A stretch of DNA of 64,000 bases, from the NCBI GenBank assembly GCA_046349595.1, contig JAXMCA010000001.1, positions 2,604,001-2,668,000 of the forward strand. The letters run 5' to 3'. Shown piece by piece: positions 53,890 to 61,050 of this stretch (position 1 is its first letter; each line of letters begins with the position of its first letter). The position numbers and the translations under genes are program-made. This stretch comes from JACRLW01 sp046349595 (GTDB lineage: Bacteria > Planctomycetota > UBA1135 > UBA2386). A model generated the notes under the pieces. It made no database searches. It was not told the DNA's origin and worked only from the letters and a program-made list of their open reading frames with translations.

Positions 53890-54170
53890 AGGAACCTCCC
53901 GGTTGTCCGCACTCGGAGGCTGACCGGCACTCCGAGCGGCTGATTCACGAGACGTCGGACGCGGGCGCGCCGACGTGGGCGCGATGCTAGCGAGCTCGCG
54001 CGGACGCGCCAGCGCGAGCTTCGATTCTGTGGAAGGATTTCCACCATGATGGTGGAGCGAACACCTCGCCGCGGGACCGCACTCCACACCCCTCGCGCGC
54101 AGCCTGAACGACCTCCGGCATCCGGTCCGTCGTCGTGTGTCGCTCATACCGGGTCCACCGCGACGCGCGC
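53890..54170. other. Upstream region without a gene, holding a half-site cluster
   Basis: No frame here looks coding. It contains the Shine-Dalgarno site of the coiled-coil gene and the GTGGA half-site array described separately. The rest is GC-rich with no clear signals until the tRNA promoter at 54171. Confidence 0.6.
54029..54056. promoter_or_regulatory. Cluster of three inverted GTGGA-type half-sites
   Basis: GTGGAA (54029-54034) is inverted to TTCCAC (54039-54044) with a 4-bp spacer. The second arm overlaps a perfect 8-bp palindrome TCCACCAT-G-ATGGTGGA (54040-54056). Three linked half-sites in an AT-richer patch suggest a protein binding site between the coiled-coil gene and the tRNA-Ala promoter. 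Confidence 0.4.
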
Positions 54171-54198
54171 TTGATCCTTGCGCGAGCGACGCTACCCT
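54171..54198 (+). promoter_or_regulatory. Promoter of tRNA-Ala
   Basis: TTGATC (54171-54176) and TACCCT (54193-54198) are separated by 16 bp. The expected transcript starts about 35 nt before the mature tRNA, which is normal for a tRNA precursor. Confidence 0.6.
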
Positions 54199-54240
54199 GC
54201 CGCCCTCCCGAAAGCGTTCACACCCTGACGTGGCGCGGAC

Positions 54241-54313
54241 GGGGAGTTAGCTCAGTTGGTAGAGCGCGACAATGGCATTGTCGAGGTCAGGGGTTCGACT
54301 CCCCTACTCTCCA
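54241..54313 (+). tRNA. tRNA-Ala (GGC)
   Basis: A 73-nt cloverleaf: acceptor GGGGAGT/ACTCTCC, D-arm GCTCAGTTGGTAGAGC, anticodon arm CGACA-ATGGCAT-TGTCG with GGC, T-arm AGGGGTTCGACTCCCCT, discriminator A and no encoded CCA. It reads GCC, the preferred Ala codon in this GC-rich sequence. Confidence 0.96.
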
Positions 54314-54459
54314 CTGTCCGCCGCGTCGTGACGCGCCGGGTCGACGGGCTCGCGGTGAAGACCGCGGGCCCGTCGTGTTTCACGGCGCCGCGAGCGCGCG
54401 ATGCCGGCGCGCGGACGGACGTTGCGCCTCCTCCGGGCGCCGCTACCGTCGCGCGGGCC

Positions 54460-54840
54460 TTGGACCTCTTCCTGCTCGCCCTCGCCGGTGCCCTCGGCGC
54501 GCTCGCGCGCTACAGCGTCTACCGCTGGATCGGCGAGTTCGCCGCCGGAGAGTTCCCCTGGGCGACGATCGCGGTCAATCTGCTCGGCAGCTTCCTCTTC
54601 GGAGCCGTGGTCACCCTCGCCGACGAGGGCCGCGTGCTGTCGCCGCGGGCGCGGGTGGTGGTCCTCAGCGGGTTCCTCGGCGCCTTCACCACCTTCTCGA
54701 CCTTCGCCTTCGAGACGCGCACCCTGCTCGGGACCGGTCACTGGATCCGCGCGATCGCGAACGCCGGCGCGCAGAACTGCGGAGCGGTGCTCGGCGTGAT
54801 CCTCGGCATGGCTGCGGCCCGCGCCGCGATTTCGCCGTGA
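54460..54840 (+). CDS. crcB: Fluoride exporter FluC (CrcB)
   Basis: A TTG start at 54460 lies 10 nt after TACCGT (54444-54449). The 126-residue protein matches FluC in length and motifs: GALGALARYSVYRWIG, WATIAVNLLGSFLFG and GFLGAFTTFSTFAFE, with four membrane helices. It forms a dual-topology dimeric fluoride channel. The frame is open upstream into the tRNA, but that part has no similarity, and no fluoride riboswitch is apparent in the 146 bp before it. A single full-length copy can form the homodimer. Confidence 0.94.
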   Translation: MDLFLLALAGALGALARYSVYRWIGEFAAGEFPWATIAVNLLGSFLFGAVVTLADEGRVLSPRARVVVLSGFLGAFTTFSTFAFETRTLLGTGHWIRAIANAGAQNCGAVLGVILGMAAARAAISP

Positions 54841-54860
54841 TGTGATCGGCTCCCGCCCGC

Positions 54861-56924
54861 TCAATCGCGGCGGTAGCCGTAGACGCGCGCGCGGCCGATG
54901 CGGAGCGGTTCGGTGCCCGCGACCGGACGGATCTCGATGGTCATCGCCGACTTCCCCGCCGTGAGCGCGATGGGCAACTCGACCTCGGTCTCACCGCCCT
55001 CCTTCCAGTGCTCCAGCGGGTTGGTCGTGAAGGTGTGCAGCAGACCCGCGAAGTAACCGTCGACGAAGACGCGCGCCTGGCACACGCCGCCGGTTCCGGT
55101 GCGCATGCGGTCGAGTCGGAAGCCCAGACCGATCGCGTTGTAGTTGGAGAGGGTCGGGCTGCCCACGCGGAACCGGAACCAGTCCTGGACCTGTCGGACG
55201 TCGTCGGTCACCGGGCTGTCCCCGAAGTACTGGTCGCGGAAGAAGGAGGTCGTCACCTGCGACGCCGGCGCGCTCCCGTACTGCACGTTCCAGTTCGATT
55301 CGGACTGCGCGTTGCCGACGTCGAGTTCACCGACGAGATCACGGGCCGCGCCGGGCTGGACGTAGAACATGCACATCAGCCCGTAGTCCGCGTTCGACGT
55401 GTTCTGGATGCCGTGCTCCATCACGATGCGGATGCCGTCGACGAACTGCATCGGATCGAACACCAAGGTCGATCCCATGCGGCGCCCGACGCCGATCACG
55501 TTCACCGCGGGGAATGCGACGACGACGCTGGTGTTGAACGAGCCGTCGGCGCTGAACGGGACATCGCTCGGCGTGAGATACCAACCCCACTTGCCGACCG
55601 AGGTCTCCGACGCCTCGAAGGTGTGCTCGTCCCCGCGCAGACCGTTGATGCGGACGCAGAGGTCGCCTTCGAGGTGCGCCATGTCGGTGATCTGGGGAAT
55701 GCGCCCCGAGGTGTCGACGATGTCCTCGAGCACGATCGCCCGCAGCACGCCGCGGCAGTTGGTGAGCTGCGGGCCCTGGAAGGGGACGCCGAACTGCGTG
55801 ACCGATCGGTTCCAGGTCGTCGTGAAGTAGCCCCAGGGCTGCGGATAGGCCCCGCTCCAGGTCGAGACCGTGACGTCGAGTCCGGTCTCCACGCCCGAGG
55901 AGTTCACGATCTCGAGCGAAGCGCTCTCCGCGAACGGCATCGGAAAGTAGTTCCAGATCTCCTGAGAGCCGTCGTTCCCGAACAACAGGGAGTCGTTGGC
56001 ACGCGCGTACATCTGCTCGCCGGCCGCACCGAGCATGCGCAGGGGCATGTCGACGCCGACGTCGTTGCGTCCGTCGAAATGGAACCGGGCACGCAATCGA
56101 CTCCACGCCGCGGGGTCGTCGACGTGCGCGCGGAACTCGAGGATCGCACCGGGTCCGGTGACATGGATGATGCTCGAGCCGCTCGGCGGAATGTCGAGGC
56201 GGTACGCGGACGGATTGCGCGGCACGCTATGGCGCCAGCCACCACGACGCCGCACGACCTGCTCCCATCCGGTGAGATCCGGCACATCGACGTTGCCCTC
56301 GGGATCCGCAGTGGTCCACGCGACGCGATGGAAGCGCCCGGCGTTGGAGAAGGAGTTCTCGAACACCCGCACCTTCAGGTTCCGCTCGAAGTGGATCGGC
56401 GTGTGGGTGAGGAAGCCCCCCGCGCGATTGCCGGTCCAGGGACCGGTGAAGGGCGGCACCTGGCCGAGTGGATCGTTCTCGTTCCGGAAGTACGACGACA
56501 ACGGCATGTCGGAGAGCACGATGCCGTCGACGAGGATCTGCGTGCGGTTGTCTTCGATCGGCTGGAGTGGCACGCCGACCGCACCCGACCAGAAGTTGCG
56601 GAACAGCAAGCCCATGAAGCCGGCGCGACCTTGCACATCGGCGAGGATCGCGGCGTCGCTTCCGGACACGTTCTCACGGAAGGCCTCGGCACCATTCAGA
56701 CCCGAGAAGCCGTCGTCGTTCCCGCGCGCGGTCGAGTTGGGGCGATCATCGGGATCCGCGCTGCCCTTCATGAAGGTCTTCGATCGCGCCGGCTGCAACA
56801 CAGCGAAGCGCTCGGACGCTCCGCTCAGCGTTCCCTGCGCCACGCCGGATGGAGCAGCCCCGAGGAACACGGCCCCTCCCCACAAGCCGAGGACGAGTCT
56901 GGCGCGGAGCGTCGGTACGAGCAT
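54861..56924 (-). CDS. Secreted DUF2961 protein
   Basis: ATG 56924 gives 687 residues with a signal peptide ending near APSGVAQ. The sequence follows the DUF2961 double-jelly-roll pattern (trimeric virus-like capsid fold, also seen in difructose dianhydride fructohydrolases): IEDNRTQILVDGIVLSD, THTPIHFERNLKVRVFE, and MEHGIQNTSNADYGLMCMF near the end. A further C-terminal beta domain (FVDGYFAGLLHTFT) is present. Relatives act on glycans; the substrate here is unknown. No close Shine-Dalgarno or TANNNT box is visible. Confidence 0.83.
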   Translation of the reverse strand: MLVPTLRARLVLGLWGGAVFLGAAPSGVAQGTLSGASERFAVLQPARSKTFMKGSADPDDRPNSTARGNDDGFSGLNGAEAFRENVSGSDAAILADVQGRAGFMGLLFRNFWSGAVGVPLQPIEDNRTQILVDGIVLSDMPLSSYFRNENDPLGQVPPFTGPWTGNRAGGFLTHTPIHFERNLKVRVFENSFSNAGRFHRVAWTTADPEGNVDVPDLTGWEQVVRRRGGWRHSVPRNPSAYRLDIPPSGSSIIHVTGPGAILEFRAHVDDPAAWSRLRARFHFDGRNDVGVDMPLRMLGAAGEQMYARANDSLLFGNDGSQEIWNYFPMPFAESASLEIVNSSGVETGLDVTVSTWSGAYPQPWGYFTTTWNRSVTQFGVPFQGPQLTNCRGVLRAIVLEDIVDTSGRIPQITDMAHLEGDLCVRINGLRGDEHTFEASETSVGKWGWYLTPSDVPFSADGSFNTSVVVAFPAVNVIGVGRRMGSTLVFDPMQFVDGIRIVMEHGIQNTSNADYGLMCMFYVQPGAARDLVGELDVGNAQSESNWNVQYGSAPASQVTTSFFRDQYFGDSPVTDDVRQVQDWFRFRVGSPTLSNYNAIGLGFRLDRMRTGTGGVCQARVFVDGYFAGLLHTFTTNPLEHWKEGGETEVELPIALTAGKSAMTIEIRPVAGTEPLRIGRARVYGYRRD

Positions 56925-57140
56925 GCGGTGTGGATCCCAGGTGCGCGGACGAGGTGAGGCGCGCAGCGCACCGAGTCCGGTTTCCGGTCTCCGCCAGCGT
57001 CCACGCAGCCGGGGGAAGAATAGCCCAGATCCACTGCGACGCCAGTCGGGCTCAACATGCGTGAGACCTCGTTCCCACCCCGATCGGCATCGGCGACGCG
57101 GAGGTCAGAGGCTTCGTCGGTCCAAGCTCTCCGTACGCAC

Positions 57141-57176
57141 CGCGGCCCCGGACTCCGAGAGGGGTCCGGGGCCGCG
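57141..57176. terminator. Strong GC hairpin downstream of the gene at 57218-58315
   Basis: A perfect 13-bp stem joins 57141-57153 with 57164-57176 (core GCGGCCCCGGAC / GTCCGGGGCCGC) around a 10-nt loop. It lies 41 bp downstream of the stop codon of the minus-strand gene. No T-run follows, so it is an intrinsic-like or RNA-end-protecting hairpin. Confidence 0.7.
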
Positions 57177-57217
57177 ATCGACCGGGTGAGAACCCGATCG
57201 GGCGTTCTACGCCAGGA

Positions 57218-58315
57218 TCACTGCGCGATGTTGCCCGCGCCGTTGGTCATGTTGAAGAAGCCACCGCCGTCGATGATCGCGGCCTGGAAGTGCATCTCGC
57301 CCACGCCATGGGACCAGGTGTTCGGGAACGCGAAGGTCGTGACGACTGCGTCACCGGCAGCGCCCGTCACACCGGTGCCGAGGAGCACGGGCAGCAGCGC
57401 GAAGGCGTTCACGCAGATGTCGCCGTTCCAACCCGCGCCCAGGTTCAGGACGATCGGCGCCTTCGGGCCGATGTTGCCGACGATCGCGAACAGCGAGGCC
57501 GGGAGGTTGGCGTCGTTGAGCTTGAACGCGAGGCCGTCGAGGCGCGACGCGTTCTGGTCGGGATACATGCCGCCGCAGCCGAAGTTCGGGTTCGGGCAGA
57601 CCTGGAACGCCGGGTCGATGTCCGCGCCGACCTTCATCTGCGGGCCGGGGCCGAAGAGCGCGATGCGCTGGAAGCGCGTGTTGTTGCCGGACTTGATCGG
57701 CGACGCGGGGTTGGTGCGGTCGATCGTGCCGACGTACTGCGGGATCGGGTTCGCGCCGTTCAGGTAGGGGTTGTCGACCGGGCTGGTGGTCCAGCCGGAC
57801 ATGTGGATCGACACGCCGTCCGCAGTCCAGGCCGCGTTCGACGGGACGCCGACGCAAGCGTGGAAGTCGTTCGCCGTCGGCAGGCTGTCGTACGGGGTCG
57901 CCAGGGTGATCGTGAAGATCCACGCCACGGGGCCGGTCGCGCTGCTGGTCGGCGTCGCGAAGGGGCCGGCGCGGAGCAGATCCGCGGTGGCGAGGGGGGT
58001 GCCCGGAGCAGCCGGATCATCGTCGATCAGGCCGGTCGTCCACAGCTCCTGCGAGACGCCGGACTGGTCCTGGATCACGACCTGCCAGCCAGCCATCCGG
58101 TGGACGAGCGCGCCACCGGGGATCTGGTACTGGCCGAAGCAGCTCAGCAGGGCGCTGTTCCAGCGCTGGCACACGTCGCCGGTGCTGGTGCCGGGCAGAG
58201 CAGAACGGGTCGTGAAGTTGGTCGAGCCCGAGTAGTTCTCGAACACGTTGTTGGACTGCGCGGCGATCGTGCCGACGAGGCCCAGGGAAGCGAGCAGGGA
58301 GATGCTGAGACGCAT
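57218..58315 (-). CDS. Secreted hypothetical protein with shared C-terminal type domain
   Basis: ATG 58315 gives 365 residues with a signal peptide ending at LVGTIAAQ. The mature part is beta-rich with few charged residues. It contains two Cys near 65-70 and a later Cys pair (VCPNPNFGCGGMYPDQ), possibly disulfides. The C-terminal part (PASLFAIVGNIGPKAP to the end) has the PLxLxx-Cys and terminal strand pattern of the other exported proteins here. There is no Shine-Dalgarno site; a promoter candidate is at 58408-58435. Function unknown. Confidence 0.82.
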   Translation of the reverse strand: MRLSISLLASLGLVGTIAAQSNNVFENYSGSTNFTTRSALPGTSTGDVCQRWNSALLSCFGQYQIPGGALVHRMAGWQVVIQDQSGVSQELWTTGLIDDDPAAPGTPLATADLLRAGPFATPTSSATGPVAWIFTITLATPYDSLPTANDFHACVGVPSNAAWTADGVSIHMSGWTTSPVDNPYLNGANPIPQYVGTIDRTNPASPIKSGNNTRFQRIALFGPGPQMKVGADIDPAFQVCPNPNFGCGGMYPDQNASRLDGLAFKLNDANLPASLFAIVGNIGPKAPIVLNLGAGWNGDICVNAFALLPVLLGTGVTGAAGDAVVTTFAFPNTWSHGVGEMHFQAAIIDGGGFFNMTNGAGNIAQ

Positions 58316-58616
58316 GGGTCGGTTCAGGTTGTTGTTGTCGTGGAGAGGGGAATGCGCGCGTTGGTTCAGCATCACGAAAGGGTGACTGGAGCCAACACGT
58401 CGCGGGAAGGTTATCACCGCTTGGAGAGCCGACAAGCCGTGCAGGTTCCGTGAAAGCCCGAAGAGGGACGATGCGGCAGATCGAAAGTGCGAGGCCTCGC
58501 ATCGATCGATTCACACAGCAGTGCACGGCGATGGAACTCCGTGTCATGCTTCTGGCACCAACGCCGTACGGCATCGCGTGCATCACGCGACGCCGAGCAC
58601 TCGCCCCGTGCCGCGC
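58316..58616. other. Divergent intergenic region with promoter candidate and palindromes
   Basis: The region holds the promoter candidate at 58408-58435, a perfect 14-bp palindrome TGCGAGGCCTCGCA (58488-58501), and an adjoining ATCGATCGAT palindrome (58501-58510). Palindromes of this size can arise by chance in GC-rich DNA. No small gene is supported. Confidence 0.5.
58408..58435 (-). promoter_or_regulatory. Promoter candidate for the secreted protein at 57218-58315
   Basis: On the minus strand TTGTCG (58435-58430) and TAACCT (58413-58408) are 16 bp apart. This would give a leader of about 85 nt before ATG 58315. Confidence 0.5.
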
Positions 58617-60296
58617 ATGAATCTCCTCCCTGCCCGCAATCTCCTCACCATCGCCTGCGCGTCTGTCGCCCTCGCCACCGCGACTTCCGCGCAGACCCGC
58701 CTCCTGCGATTCGATCCGCTTCCCGCAGGCTCGAGCGTGAACAAGGTCCCCGTCGCAGGGGTGGGCGACCTGGATCGCGACGGTGTTCCCGACCTGGCGA
58801 TCGGGCGCCCCACGCTGAACAACTACCGGGGTGCGGTCCTGCTCGAATCGGGACGCAACGGCGCGCTGCTCGCGCAGTTCGACGGCGACCCCTCGCAGCA
58901 AGCCTCCTTCGGCTTCTCGACCGCGAGCCTCGGCGACATCGACAGCGACGGCTACGTCGATCTGGCGATCGGCGCGGTGCGCTACGGCACCGCTTCCGCG
59001 GCACCGGGCGCGGTGTACGTCTACTCGGGGCGTACCCGCACGCTGCGCGCGGTGCTGGTCGGTGACGGCGAGGGCGACCTGTTCGGCTCCGCGATCGCGA
59101 GTGTCGGTGACCTCGACGGCGACGGCGTGCCCGACTTCGTCGTGGGCGCTCCCGAGAATGGCGCACCGATCGGCTTCTACGGCGCCGGATACGTCAAGGT
59201 GTTCAGCGGGCGCACCCTCGCGATGCTCTACCGCCGCGAGGGAACGCATGTCGCCGACGAGTACGGGTCGTCGATCGCCGGCGTCGGCGACGTCGATCAC
59301 GACGGCGCTGCGGACTTCATGGTCGGCGCATTGCTCGAACGCAACACGACCAGCGGACAAGGTTCGGCGCGCGTCTACTCGGGTGCGAGCGGCTCCGTTC
59401 TGCGCGCCTACTTCGGCGAGCCGGGCTCCGACCACTTCGGCGTGGCGGTGGGTTCACCGGGGGACGTCGACGGCGACGGCATCCGCGACTTCGTCGTCGG
59501 CGCGATCTCGATGACCAATCCCCTGCCCGGCAAGGTGTGGGTGTACTCGGGCTCGAATGGCTCGCGCATCGGCACCGTGATCGGCCCCGCGGGAAGTGGC
59601 GTGTTCGGACTGCGCATCGCGCCGGCGGGCGATGTCGATCAGGATGGCTTCGCCGACTTCTGGGTCTCCGACCCGATGGATGCCGCGACCGGCCCCGGAC
59701 TCGGCGCGGTGCACCTCGTCACCGGCCGCCAACTGAAGATCTCGTTCACGATGCGCGGTCCGAATCCCGGCTGCGGCTTCGGCTCGACGATGGCCAGCGT
59801 CGACGACCTGGATCGCGACGGGCTGCCCGATCTCGCGATCGGTGTGCCCGGGGTCACGGGAGTGCGCGGCGGGGTCACGTCGCGGCTCGACGTGATGTCC
59901 AGCGCCCGCTACGTCTCGACCTTCGGTCGCGGCTGCTCGACGACGCAGATCCCGACCCTCGATGCGAGCCTGCCGATCCTCGGCACCACACTCCAGGTCT
60001 TCCTGTCGACGCGTGCGCTGCCGAGTTCCGGCTTCTGCATGCTGAGTCGGACGCCCGATCTGCCGACTCCGCTCCCCTACGGCTGCACGCTCTACATCGA
60101 TCAGCCCACCATGGCGATCGTCGCGAACTTCACGACCGATGCAGCAGGTCGCTGGTTCGGAGCATTCCCCCTGCCCTCCGATCCGAACCTCGTCGGCGTG
60201 CAGCTGGCGATGCAGGCGATGATCGTCGCCACGGCGGGCTTCCAGCTCTACGACACCACCAACGCGGTGTACCTGTCGCCGACGCTGCACCCCTGA
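58617..60296 (+). CDS. Secreted integrin-like FG-GAP protein with shared C-terminal domain
   Basis: ATG 58617 gives 559 residues with a signal peptide ending at ATATSAQ. About seven FG-GAP repeats form a beta-propeller, with FG-GAP-type cores (GVGDLDRDGVPDLAIG, SLGDIDSDGYVDLAIGA, SVGDLDGDGVPDFVVGAP, GVGDVDHDGAADFMVGA, SPGDVDGDGIRDFVVGA, PAGDVDQDGFADFWV) including calcium-binding DxDxDG. After FGRGCSTTQIP a C-terminal beta domain of about 120 residues resembles those of neighbouring exported proteins. Extracellular; ligand unknown. Confidence 0.9.
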   Translation: MNLLPARNLLTIACASVALATATSAQTRLLRFDPLPAGSSVNKVPVAGVGDLDRDGVPDLAIGRPTLNNYRGAVLLESGRNGALLAQFDGDPSQQASFGFSTASLGDIDSDGYVDLAIGAVRYGTASAAPGAVYVYSGRTRTLRAVLVGDGEGDLFGSAIASVGDLDGDGVPDFVVGAPENGAPIGFYGAGYVKVFSGRTLAMLYRREGTHVADEYGSSIAGVGDVDHDGAADFMVGALLERNTTSGQGSARVYSGASGSVLRAYFGEPGSDHFGVAVGSPGDVDGDGIRDFVVGAISMTNPLPGKVWVYSGSNGSRIGTVIGPAGSGVFGLRIAPAGDVDQDGFADFWVSDPMDAATGPGLGAVHLVTGRQLKISFTMRGPNPGCGFGSTMASVDDLDRDGLPDLAIGVPGVTGVRGGVTSRLDVMSSARYVSTFGRGCSTTQIPTLDASLPILGTTLQVFLSTRALPSSGFCMLSRTPDLPTPLPYGCTLYIDQPTMAIVANFTTDAAGRWFGAFPLPSDPNLVGVQLAMQAMIVATAGFQLYDTTNAVYLSPTLHP

Positions 60297-60320
60297 GCGA
60301 GTGCGCGGCGCAGCCGGCGC

Positions 60321-60821
60321 TCACTTCTTCGGCGTGTTCGGCGAGGACAGGTCTTCCATCGGCAGCGTCGCGGTCTGATTCGCGAGCAGGGTCACGCTGT
60401 CCATGCGCCCGAGATCCTGGCGGTACTGAAGCTGCGTCCACGACCAGGAGCCATCGGCGTGGCGGTAGCGCTCGAGACCGTCCTTGCCCATCCGACGCTC
60501 CACGATCGGCGCGTAGGGGATGTCGCGCGGCCAGTTCAGCGGACCGGGGTTCTTGACGCCGTTCAGTGCCATGGCCCAGGTCCCGTCCGGCATCTGCAGG
60601 CGGTCCTCGCGCGGCACCTGCTTCTCGTCGACCGAGAAGCTCTTCGCGGTGCGGTTCTCGAGCTGCGGCTTGTCGGGGGTCTTGTCGGGGGTCTTGGGCG
60701 ACTCGATCGGGATGGGCTGCGCTTGCGGATCGGTCCCGCCTCCCAGGTAGTGGACGGCGCCGACGACGGCGACTCCGAGAACGACAGCGAGCACTCCGGC
60801 TCCGAGAAGGCGTGACGACAT
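60321..60821 (-). CDS. Small membrane-anchored hypothetical protein
   Basis: ATG 60821 gives 166 residues with an N-terminal membrane helix (LLGAGVLAVVLGVAVVGAVHYL), a Pro/Lys linker with tandem TPDK units (PKTPDKTPDKPQ), and a compact part with Trp-rich segments (DGTWAMALNG, YRHADGSWSWTQLQYRQ). An earlier ATG at 60866 is possible. No family is recognised. Convergent with the FG-GAP gene, 24 bp away. Confidence 0.75.
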   Translation of the reverse strand: MSSRLLGAGVLAVVLGVAVVGAVHYLGGGTDPQAQPIPIESPKTPDKTPDKPQLENRTAKSFSVDEKQVPREDRLQMPDGTWAMALNGVKNPGPLNWPRDIPYAPIVERRMGKDGLERYRHADGSWSWTQLQYRQDLGRMDSVTLLANQTATLPMEDLSSPNTPKK

Positions 60822-61050
60822 GGCGGGATCCAGTAGGTTGCGGAGGGACGAATCAGACGTTGGCAAGGCAGGCTGAGGTTCCCCTCTGCCGAGCGCGGAG
60901 GGAACGACCGCGGCTGCACCGCACGTCTGATGCGTTTTGCGAGATAGTCTAGGTCAACCGTTCTGCGAAAGCGGTCGGGTGCGGCACTCCACGCTCCGGC
61001 GCCGTGAATGCTCCCCCGCTCCGCCAGCCTCTCCTCCTCGGCTCCTCCCC

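Noticed and set aside
54314..54459. Fluoride riboswitch before the fluC gene
   Set aside because: The 146-bp interval is used by the tRNA end and a TACCGT box 10 nt before the TTG start; no pseudoknot-like conserved blocks could be recognised.
54256..54459. FluC translated from the ATG inside the tRNA-Ala gene
   Set aside because: This would add 68 residues of arbitrary sequence, including tRNA-derived codons; the family length fits the TTG start at 54460.
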